A stretch of DNA of 56,568 bases, taken from NCBI GenBank assembly GCA_947497895.1, contig CANMIL010000018.1:1-56568 (forward strand), given 5' to 3'. The translations under genes and the position numbers were made by a program. Positions 55,201 to 56,568 of the stretch are shown here, piece after piece. Source of the DNA: an uncultured Tenacibaculum sp. Its GTDB lineage: Bacteria; Bacteroidota; Bacteroidia; Flavobacteriales; Flavobacteriaceae. The notes beneath the pieces were generated by a model. It did not search any database, had not been told where the DNA came from, and was given only the letters and a program-made list of their open reading frames with translations. The number at the start of each line of letters is the position of its first letter. Within the stretch, counting starts at the first letter, position 1.

Positions 55201-56568
55201 ATCTACTAGTGTTTTATCTAATGGATAATCTACGTGAGTATCATTAAAGCCATTTAGCAATTCTAATTCCTCTTTTGGTAAGATTGCTGTATCGGTAACT
55301 TTAATAGCTTTTTCAGAAGTCAATCCTTCCAATAATTGCTCTAAAGTTTCTTGCATGTAATCTAAGATACGAGTCGCATCAATATGTGCTTCAATCTGTA
55401 CAGTTAATCCAAAATCAACTCCATAATCATCAACACTTAAGGTAAGTGGATAATTCGTTCTTTCGTGACCTCCTATGTGAGCTATTCCTAAATCATGTTC
55501 TTCTGAAATATCTTGAACCTCTTTTGGGGCTTCCGAATGACGATAATTTAATAAAGCACTGAACAACGGAATTTCATTAGAAATATCACTCCAATTCTGA
55601 ATACTTGATAATGGTGTTTGCTCATAAGGTAACAACTCATTTAAGCCTTCTTTTACCTTTTGAACATACTCGGTAATACTTCCCTCTAGCTTTGCAAAAA
55701 ATGGTAAGGTATTAATGAACAGTCCTAAAGATTCTGCTGCTCCAACCGCTCCTTGTAAACGACCAGAGAATAGTGATCCAAATAATGCATAATCTGAGTT
55801 ACTACATCTTCCCACAACAATTCCATAAGCTGCATGGAATAATACTGCTGGACTCATGCCTAAATCAACACTAATATTTCGAATTCTTTTATTTAACTCT
55901 TTCGGTAAAATAATTCCTAGCTCCTTTATTCCGCTACCATTTCCTAAAACATTGGTTAGGTTAAATGGATACGTAGGCTCTACAGTGTCTCCTAACAATC
56001 CTTTGAAATAATCTTCATCATTATTCGTCGCTTGCGAGTGTAAGGTATGTGCAATAAAATCGCGATACAATACTGGCGTTGGAAGACTTTCTTTGTTTCC
56101 TAATAAATATCGCTCTATCTCGAAAATCACTCTCTCTAAACCTAAATGATCTAATACCAAGTGATGCTGATTGATAACTAAATAATAGGTTCCATTTTTT
56201 TCATCGTCAGCTGATTTTAACTGTAACAATGGAGCATTAGATACATCTATCCATTGGTTTCCAGGTGTAGTTAATCGCTCTAGTTCGGCTAGAACATCTG
56301 TTGTTTTATTGAACACTAGCTCTTCTACAGATAAATTAGCTTGACGTCTCACTATTTGTACTGCTTTAGGCAAGCCTTCACTTATAAAACTTGTACGTAA
56401 AACATCATGTCTGTTTACTACAAATTGAAGTGCTTCAATAAACAAAGTACGTTTAGTCTTGTCTTTAAATGACAATAGATTAGATAATATGTATGTATCT
56501 CCCTCTTCTTCATTACTCATTAAATAATGGAAATGAATTCCCTCTTGTAATGGAGATAATGGATATAT
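34033..56568 (-). CDS. Giant NRPS subunit 1 (seven modules, 5'-partial)
   Basis: This multimodular non-ribosomal peptide synthetase lengthens a thioester-bound peptide in the cytoplasm. The visible part is 7511 aa, running off the right edge. An ATG lies at 56520, but the frame stays open for 16 more codons upstream and encodes the C-domain start IYPLSPLQEG, so the true start is outside. The order is C-A-T seven times. The A-domain YTSGS/TTG loops lie near residues 607, 1686, 2771, 3858, 4937, 6011 and 7078. The carrier serines (GGHS) lie near 994, 2077, 3162, 4242, 5320, 6398 and 7455. Pocket residues predict Ser, Thr, Orn, Val/Ile, Val/Ile, Ser and Tyr. The protein ends in a short acidic tail (SEDSVDDYSMSIDI) with no thioesterase, so the chain must pass to the next subunit. 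Family assignment is certain; the amino-acid predictions come from pocket codes read by eye. Confidence 0.97.
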   Translation of the reverse strand: MYPLSPLQEGIHFHYLMSNEEEGDTYILSNLLSFKDKTKRTLFIEALQFVVNRHDVLRTSFISEGLPKAVQIVRRQANLSVEELVFNKTTDVLAELERLTTPGNQWIDVSNAPLLQLKSADDEKNGTYYLVINQHHLVLDHLGLERVIFEIERYLLGNKESLPTPVLYRDFIAHTLHSQATNNDEDYFKGLLGDTVEPTYPFNLTNVLGNGSGIKELGIILPKELNKRIRNISVDLGMSPAVLFHAAYGIVVGRCSNSDYALFGSLFSGRLQGAVGAAESLGLFINTLPFFAKLEGSITEYVQKVKEGLNELLPYEQTPLSSIQNWSDISNEIPLFSALLNYRHSEAPKEVQDISEEHDLGIAHIGGHERTNYPLTLSVDDYGVDFGLTVQIEAHIDATRILDYMQETLEQLLEGLTSEKAIKVTDTAILPKEELELLNGFNDTHVDYPLDKTLVDLFAEQVAKTPEAVAVVYENEVLTFAELDERSNQLGHYLREQGVQTDTLVGICIERSIEMLVSILGILKSGGAYVPIDPEYPEDRIEYMLTDADIKLVLTSEKVISEVLEEREGVISIALDSEWETIANYSKDVLTSVVSPENLAYVIYTSGSTGKPKGVMNQHNGIVNRLLWTQSEYQLTSEDTILQKTTFSFDVSVWELLWGAICGSKLVFAKPEGHKDARYLKEIIEEHKVTTMHFVPSMLRVFLEEIEKGDCSSLRRVICSGEALQVDHVALFNEKFTGTELHNLYGPTEAAIDVSYWPVPLHKQIDNVLIGRPVANTSLYVLDDSMNLAPIGVAGELCIGGVQVARGYLNKEELTNEKFIPNPFKKGDRIYKTGDLARWLADGTIEYIGRKDNQVKIRGYRIELGEIENALSLLESISQCCVLAKEDSIGSKRLVAYVVSNGEFDKEKIQNELKEVLPEYMVPGLWVELEAMPLTVNGKLDRKALPEPDGSLLSTKEYVAPRNIKEAQIVNIWQDVLGIEKVGVYDNFFELGGHSLLVVQLISRLQKLNYHIEVKDIFASPTISEIAEKLSSGGSVYHVPANGITKDTDYIVPEMVPLLDFAQEDINALVSKVKGGVSNIQDIYPLSPLQEGMYFHYLMSNKEQGDPYVLSNLLSFENQEKRTSFIEALQFVVNRHDVLRTCFVSEGLPKAVQVVLKEARLLVEELTFERNVDVLSQLKTLTAPGNQWMDVVNAPLLQLKSADDLDNNVCYLIINQHHLVLDHIGLEKVIVEIEHYLSGNKENLPTPVLYRDFIGHTLHSQATNDSESYFRNLFENIEEPTYPFELSDVQGDGSEVEEYGAFLPQDLSKEIRNISYEIGMSPAVLFHAAYGIVIAKCSNRDYAIFGSLFSGRLQGASNAADSLGLFINTLPFLTELEGSVLEYINKVKSRLNEFLAYEQSALADIQGWSGISNDVPLFSALLNYRHSTESSGEEELTQNLGIIAIEGHERTNYPFTLSVDDYGNDFKIEAQISGNIAPNRVFDLMQKALTELLEGVKSEKSITGISVLPKDEELKLLEISDNASIAYPSEKTIVDLFAEQVANTPNAIALTFEGKELSYKDLDIRSNQLAHYLREQGVQPDTLVGICLERGFDMIIGILGILKSGGAYVPVDPAYPEDRIEYTLTDAGITLVLSDEASKEVLLDKAELSILSLDGDWNTISSYSTEELRKVVSPNNLAYVIYTSGSTGKPKGVLIEHLNVVRLFMNDECLFDFNSNDVWTLFHSFCFDFSVWEMYGALLFGGRLVIVPKSTTKDAIAFSNLLVDEGVTVLNQTPSSFYTLQDQYLSITDESTIRYVIFGGEALNPSYLARWEQSYKNSQLINMYGITETTVHVTYKEITEADINNSISTIGTAIPTLSCYIVDDYLNPVPQGVIGELCVGGSGVARGYLNRENLTNERFVLNPFSDDVNARLYKSGDLGRWLADGTIEYIGRKDAQVKIRGYRIELGETESVLSKVEGIHSSCVLAKEDGTGNKRLIGYIVKDESLNKEGIQSELKKSLPEYMVPQIWIELEEMPLTSNGKLDRKSLPEPDGDMLSTKEYVAPRNIKERQIAIIWQELLGLEKVGVYDNFFELGGHSLLVVQLISRLQKLNYHIDVKDIFANPTISEIAEKVSSEASVYQAPANGIKEDTDRIVPDMVPLLDFNQEDIDKVVSKIPGGVANIEDIYPLSPLQEGIYFHYLMSDKEQGDPYILPNLLSFESEDQRNSFIKALEFVINRHDVLRTSFLSEGLPKTVQVVQRQVQLSVEHITFDSSKDIISELEILRSPGNQWMDISEAPLLKLKSVDDPENKAYYLLINQHHMVLDHIGLKKVILEIEQYLSGNEENLSTPALYRDFIAHTLHQQSTNNSEAYFTELLGSVEEPTYPFNLSDVQGDGSEIEEYSMLLTGKLSDEIRNVSLNLGVSPAVLFHAAYGVVIARCSNSEYAIFGSLFSGRLQGAANSVDSLGLFINTLPFFTELKGSVLEYVTEVKNRLNELLSYEQSSLSNIQSWSGISNDVPLFSTLLNYRNSSEPSSKEELNENLGVTIVGGEGRTNYPFSVDVDDYGDHFGLIAQIDTRIDGDRVLIYMYEAMASLIKGLKSDEEVSVSELNILSSEEKDQLLGAFNANLLELPENRTILNLFEDQVAQNPTNVAVVYGNTSITYKELDEQSNQLARYIDRIYQDSNELVGICLSKGIDMIISTLAVLKSGRAYVPIDTSYPSDRIAHIIEDAALNLLITSKLDSELLKTFGSIQKIIVDAEATVIREESANAKGAQVSTDDLAYIIYTSGTTGKPKGVTVKHLGVYNVALSWKTSFEIDGDTRLLQLASFAFDVFVGDFCKSLLFGGQMIICPEDLRLDIVALYNLIEEHKVNIFETTPSLGVPLMDYIYEQNLDISWLKQVVLGSDIFHVHDFKRLYERFGNTLRLVNSYGVTEATIDSSYYEIENIDSLSDSVTVPIGKPLHNMSFYIMDASKNLAPIGVVGELYIGGLGLAKEYLNKEELTKEKFIPNPFEEGTLLYRTGDLARWLPDGNMDFIGRGDSQVKIRGYRIELGEVETVLFDAPTIESCCVLAKSDITGAKRLVGYVVTNEAFDKESIEVFLKDRLPEYMIPTLWVELDKIPLTANGKLDKKALPEPDGSLLSTTAYVAARNETEGQIAIIWQKLLGIEKIGVYDNFFELGGHSLLVVQLISQLQKNDYHISVKDIFSNPTIAGISESLSSSSRYQVPANGITEDVDRIVPEMVPLLDFEQEDIDAIVTKVSGGVSNIQDIYPLSPLQEGMYFHYLMSTKEEGDPYAVPCLLSFTETNKRDSFIEALQFVVNRHDVLRTMVISEGLPKPVQVVQREAKLHVENLKIDKDKDVLPQLQELIAPGNQWMDVSKAPLLGLQKADDLQNGTYYLILLEHHLIMDNIGMEMIISEILTYLSGKGTSLAEPSLYREFIGHTLHQQATNDSQSYFTNLLGSIDTPTYPFDLTNTQVTGELIKESVVRLPEELSKKIRNVSIEKGMSPATLFHAAYGLVVGKCSNSEYALFGSLFSGRLQGSSGAADSLGLFINTLPFYIALEGSITDYVETVKQRLSGLLSYEQTPLSSVQGWSGVSNEIPLFSALLNYRRTQIGVEEKEAWTDLDLGVDIIGGQERTNYPFTLSIDDNGVDFIVTSQIDESIDVNRVQSYMKEALEQLVKGLSSEETIQVGDTTILSKEETKEILEVFNDTELAYPSNKSVIELFEAQVQKTPNAAAITFEGSTLTYQELDIRSNQLAHYLQENGVAIDTFVGICMDRSLELLVAILGVLKSGGAYVPIDANYPEDRIKYMLKDAAIELVLTSEENKEILENKDSINVVALDEEWDTLIVTYSESSLGKTIAPSDLAYVIYTSGSTGQPKGVQIEHKNIVSLSTSCDYVALNSDTVWLSTGSISFDATTIEYWGTLLNGGELVLATKDTLLNTASFKELLQEKEVTTLWMTASWFHQVVEEDTGVFTSLRYLLVGGDVVLFNYTNKIKELYPGLTIINGYGPTENTTFSTTYTIDITEETLLIGKPLKNRVAYIVDSVMNLVPVGVEGELVVGGAGVARGYLNNEELTKEKFVASPFKQGEKLYKTGDLAKWLPDGNIEFVGRKDAQVKIRGYRIELGEIENNLSNLSSISQCCVLAKEDVTGSKRLVGYIVSEDTFDKEAIQNELSEYLPDYMIPSIWVEMDEMPLTSNGKLDRRALPEPNSSDLSSKEYVAPRNQVEEQIAIIWQDVLGIEQVGVYDDFFELGGHSLLVVQLISRVQKIGFNISVKDIFSKPTIAAISENVSSSASMYQVPENGITEGIDRIVPSMVPLLDFTQEDIDRVVSKISGGVSNIEDIYPLSPLQEGMYFHYLMSDKEEGDSYVLSNLLSFKGKEKRQLFIEALQFVVNRHDVLRTSVVSEGLPKAVQVVQREAKLSLEELTFDSKTDILSELEELTAPGNQWMDVANAPLLQLKSADDGDNDRYYLIINQHHLVLDHVGLEKVVAEIQMYLLGHESNLPTPVLYRDFIGHTLHAQATNDGESYFQGLLADIEEPTYPFNLSDTKVSAEAIKESSVLLSDALNKELREVSISLGMSPAVLFHAAYGLVIGKCSHSEYALFGSIFSGRLQGALNSADSLGMFINTLPFYVSLEEGVLEYVQQVKGRLQDLLPYEQTPLSSIQGWSRISTEVSFFSALLNYRHSHMAKEVEEGETIDLGLEVIGGDERTNYPFTLNVDDFGESFGLTAQIEGSIDADKVLSYMQEALTSLLQGLKTEEKDPVINLAILSQEENAEILEVFNATELKYPSEKSVVELFEEQAKKTPKVAAITFEGTTLTYQELDKRSNQLANYLQENGVVTDSFVGICMDRSLELLVAILGVLKSGGAYVPIDPSYPEDRIEYMLSDATINLVLTSKSNKETLADKKDISVIALDQDWDRLISTYSSNSLSKTISSNDLAYVIYTSGSTGQPKGVQIEHKNIVSLSTSCDYVTLNSDTVWLSTGSISFDATTIEYWGTLLNGGELVLTTKETLLDTASFKTLLQEKEVTTLWMTASWFHGVVEEDASVFASLRYLLVGGDVVLFNYTNKLKELYPDLTIINGYGPTENTTFSTTYTIDITEETLPIGRPIKNREAYIVDSAMNLVPVGVEGELVVGGAGVARGYLNNEELTKEKFIPNPFKQGDRLYKTGDLVKWLPDGNIEFVGRKDAQVKIRGYRIELGEVENSLSNLSSISQCCVLAKETINGTKRLVGYVVSEDTFDKEAIQIELKEHLPDYMIPSIWVEMDEIPLTSNGKLDRRALPEPDSSDLSSNDYVAPRNETEKQLVAIWQELLGVAQVGVYDDFFELGGHSLLVVQLISRVQKLGFNISVKDIFSEPTIAAISQNVSSSELMYQVPANGITEGIDTITPEMVPLLDFSQEDIDTAVAQAPGGISNIEDIYPLSPLQDGIYFHYLMSDQDHGDPYVLPSLFSFPSKEKRALFIEALQFVVNRHDVLRTCVVSEGLPQAVQIVLKEAILEVEELEASLPELELLAEPGNQRMDVSKAPLLELKSADDEATDSYYLIINQHHLVLDHVGLEMIINEIDTYLSGKTENLSTPVLYRDFIGHTLHAQATNDSEAYFTNLLEGIDTPTYPFGLSDIQGTGSDIKELQAVLPEQLSESIRKVSTRLGMSPAVLFHAAYGLVVGKCSNTEYALFGTLFSGRLQGASGAADSLGLFINTLAFLVQLKGSITDYIAQVKERLGASLPYEQTPLSNIQNWSEISNEVPFFSALLNYRHSSAGTETEEIDENAISLGIEIISDHERTNYPFSLNVDDYGKDFKLTAQIDGSIDTKRVLAFMEEALSQLVKGLELEEAVPVESLSILAQEEKVQVLDTFNDTHADYPLDKTLVDLFAEQVAKTPQAIAVVYENETLTFAELDERSNQLGHYLREQGVEPDTLVGICIERSTEMLVSILGILKSGGAYVPIDPEYPEDRIEYMLTDADIKLVLTSAKVTSEVLGEREGVISIALDSEWETISNYSKEALTSVVSPENLAYVIYTSGSTGKPKGVMNQHNGIVNRLLWTQSEYQLTSEDTILQKTTFSFDVSVWELLWGAICGSKLVFAKPEGHKDARYLKEVIEEHKVTTMHFVPSMLRVFLEEIETGDCSSLRRVICSGEALQVDHVALFNEKFTGKELHNLYGPTEAAIDVSYWPVPLDKQIDTVLIGRPVANTSLYVLDDSMNLAPIGVAGELCIGGVQVARGYLNKEELTNEKFIQNPFKEGDRIYKTGDLARWLADGTIEYIGRKDNQVKIRGYRIELGEIENALSLLEAISQCCVLAKDDSIGSKRLVAYVVSNGEFDKGNIQNELKEVLPEYMVPGLWVELETMPLTVNGKLDRKALPEPDGSLLSTTKYVAPRNELEAQMVSIWQDILGLEKVGVYDNFFELGGHSLLVVQLISRLQKIDFNIAVKDIFSNPTIAEIAEKGSSEISVYQVPANGITEDTDYIVPAMVPLLDFDQEDIDMVVSKVSGGVTNIQDIYPLSPLQEGIYFHYLMSNEEQGDPYILSNLLSFASKAQRNSFIEALQFVINRHDVLRTCFISEDLPRTVQVVKRYAELEVEEITIDDSQNMESELKQLTTPGNQWMDISQAPLLKLKSIDDEVDGTYYLVVNQHHLVLDHVGLEKVIVEIEQYLLGNKESLSTPVLYRDFIAHTLHVQATNNDEEYFKGLLEDIEDPTYPFELTNILGNGSDISEFEIVLPTEMSKRIRSASIELGISPAVLFHAAYGIVVGRCSNKDYAIFGSLFSGRLQGAVGAAESLGLFINTLPFLTKLGGSITEYIQRVKEGLNALLPYEQTPLSSIQNWSDISNEVPLFSAILNYRHSDTSSAIEDSSEGHDLGITHVGGHERTNYPFALSVDDFGVDFGMTAQMDASVLPERIISYMEMVLNQLLDGINTENSVESITMLTTTEEHELVSDFNDTTIAYPEDKTLIELFNVQVEKIPNAIATVYKEEQLTYKELDELSNQLAQYLVANYSIHIENSITVILERSNWLIVSMLAIMKVGGTYVPIDPSYPEERKSYILNDSGSIFSIDDEFLNEFKEHKNEYVKEATDVIVRANNLAYIIYTSGSTGKPKGVLIEHRSIINTILSQIEIFSIIPESHCLQFASQSFDASISEIFTVLLKGASLYTIEEEKKSDVQFFKEYIKRNAITIATLPPAFLQLLDVEDLQGFTTLVTAGEAIPLTLAKTFAESYNYINAYGPTETSICATTFKGNIGDLVPIGKPIDNTHIYILNEANELLPTGVVGELCVGGRGVARGYLNREELTAEKFINNPFKQGERIYKTGDLARWLPDGNIEFLGRKDDQVKIRGYRIELGEIENALASLSSVNQGCVLATADSNGNKRLVGYVVPTETFNKETIQQELKEVLPEYMVPTLWIALDEMPVTSNGKIARKSLPTLEGSELSSREYVAPRNKLEEQLVAIWQELLKVDKIGIHDNFFELGGHSLLATRLVAMIRKELSIEIFIQEIFEFSTIEEMASYINYKVVNFSEDSVDDYSMSIDI
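37260..40494 (-). other. Module 6: C-A-T, predicted Ser
   Basis: The C1 motif of the C domain reads SPLQDG instead of SPLQEG. The A domain (loop near 38535) has the serine-type pocket DVWHISLIDK and is nearly identical in DNA to that of module 1 at a constant offset of 16209 bases. The flanking C domains of these two modules are not equally alike, so the A domain seems to have moved or been converted on its own. Confidence 0.85.
37491..39036 (-). repeat. Ser A-domain repeat, copy A (with 53700-55245)
   Basis: The A domains of modules 6 and 1 match in register at offset 16209, with long runs of identical bases (for example around 38512 and 54721). The match fades just before the preceding C domain and near the carrier domain, so the unit is essentially the A domain. 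Confidence 0.8.
40495..43729 (-). other. Module 5: C-A-T, predicted Val/Ile
   Basis: The A domain (loop near 41755) has the same pocket as module 4, DAIWLGGTFK (branched aliphatic). The C domain (about 42302-43673) is almost the same sequence as the C domain at the left edge of the window (module 18), at a constant offset of 42301 bases. The carrier motif is GGHSLLVVQLISRVQK. Confidence 0.78.
42302..43673 (-). repeat. Near-identical C-domain repeat, copy B (with 1-1372)
   Basis: This is the C domain of module 5, aligned without a length change to the left edge of the window. The copies continue beyond the edge on the A-domain side, so the full repeat may be longer. Confidence 0.85.
43730..46964 (-). 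other. Module 4: C-A-T, predicted Val/Ile
   Basis: The C domain accepts the chain from the Orn module. It is odd in three ways: LLEHHLIMDN replaces the usual NQHHLVLDH, GMSPAT replaces GMSPAV, and DDNG replaces DDYG. The A domain (loop near 44993) reads FDATTI, LWMTAS, LLVGG, NGYGPTE and TTFST. The code DAIWLGGTFK resembles the valine codes DAFWIGGTFK and DALWLGGTFK, so a branched aliphatic residue is likely. Confidence 0.78.
46965..50219 (-). other. Module 3: C-A-T, predicted Orn
   Basis: The A domain (loop near 48255) reads FDVFVG, FETTPS, VVLGS, NSYGVTE and TIDSS. The code DVGEVGSIDK differs at one position (Ile to Val) from the ornithine code DVGEIGSIDK. The loop is TSGTTG instead of TSGSTG, and the A2 core reads LKSGRAYVPID. 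This A domain has no close relative in the window. Its C domain carries the SVDVDDYG signature, which recurs only before the two X modules. Another basic amino acid such as Lys or Dab is possible. Confidence 0.75.
50220..53469 (-). other. Module 2: C-A-T, predicted Thr
   Basis: The SPLQEG-type C domain has HHLVLDHIG. The A domain (loop near 51510) reads FDFSVW, LNQTPS, VIFGG, NMYGITE and TVHVT. This gives DFWNIGMVHK, the established threonine code. The module is followed by a typical GGHSLLVVQL carrier. The A domain is closely related to that of module 12, the other Thr module. Confidence 0.85.
53470..56568 (-). other. Module 1: C (partial)-A-T, predicted Ser
   Basis: The C domain lacks its N-terminal residues but keeps HHLVLDH and the FHYLM...GD segment. 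The A domain (loop near 54745) reads D-V-W in FSFDVSVW, H in MHFVPS, I/S in VICSG, L in NLYGPTE and I-D in AAIDVS. The code is DVWHISLIDK, which matches the known serine code (DVWHLSLIDK) except for Leu to Ile at one position. The carrier serine codon is at 53584-53586 in GGHSLLV. The A domain is nearly identical to that of module 6. Confidence 0.85.
53700..55245 (-). repeat. Ser A-domain repeat, copy B (with 37491-39036)
   Basis: This is the A domain of module 1, the partner of the module 6 A domain. Outside these limits the two modules differ as much as unrelated modules do. Confidence 0.8.

Noticed and set aside
56518..56520. ATG at 56520 as the start of subunit 1
   Set aside because: The frame is open to the right edge and the 16 codons upstream encode the conserved C1 motif, so this methionine is internal.
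1..56568. A CRISPR array or tandem repeat, suggested by recurring sequence
   Set aside because: The periodicity is about 3.24 kb and follows C-A-T modules; there are no short direct repeats with spacers.
1..56568. Epimerase, methyltransferase, cyclization or thioesterase domains
   Set aside because: I looked between each T and the next C and at the two complete subunit ends and found none; each T is followed directly by a C domain or a short tail.

Overview
The whole 56.6 kb window is one stretch of a giant non-ribosomal peptide synthetase (NRPS) locus on the minus strand. It holds three consecutive reading frames with almost no space between them. The outer two run off the window, so no start of the first gene, no end of the third, and no loading, release, tailoring or transport gene can be seen. 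The DNA is AT-rich, the genes lack Shine-Dalgarno-like sequences and start in A/T-rich leaders. This suggests a member of the Bacteroidota, probably Flavobacteriia-like; that is an inference from composition and style only.

Layout in the direction of transcription (right to left): gene 1 (34033 to beyond 56568) has seven C-A-T modules, the first lacking the start of its C domain. After an 11-base gap comes gene 2 (20912-34021, complete, 4369 aa), with an N-terminal TubC-type docking domain and four modules. Its stop overlaps the start of gene 3 in a TAATG. Gene 3 (from 20912 to beyond base 1) has a docking domain, six complete modules and nearly all of the C domain of another. In total I count 18 condensation domains (2 of LCL type, each just after a docking domain, and 16 of one 'SPLQEG' dual E/C-like type), 17 adenylation domains and 17 carrier domains. 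There is no separate epimerase, methyltransferase, cyclization or thioesterase domain.

Reading the ten pocket residues of each A domain by eye against the GrsA positions, and assuming collinearity, gives this partial peptide: Ser-Thr-Orn-Val/Ile-Val/Ile-Ser-Tyr | Val/Ile-X-Ala-Val/Ile | Thr-Ala-Ala-Ala-X-Ala-(next, probably Val/Ile). X is a pocket (DIWQLTADDK) that I cannot assign firmly. Modules are numbered 1 to 18 in this order throughout.

The most interesting signals are: (a) charge-complementary docking pairs that should fix the order gene 1 > gene 2 > gene 3; (b) short signatures in C domains that occur only directly before and directly after the Orn and X modules, suggesting that X is Orn-like or at least polar; (c) a dual E/C histidine motif split into HH and HY versions; (d) HHxxxDG replaced by HHxxxDH or DN in all 16 internal C domains; and (e) mosaic duplication of modules, including a three-module X-Ala-Val block shared by genes 2 and 3 and a C domain shared nearly base for base between genes 1 and 3. 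No stretch without a gene exceeds 11 bases.
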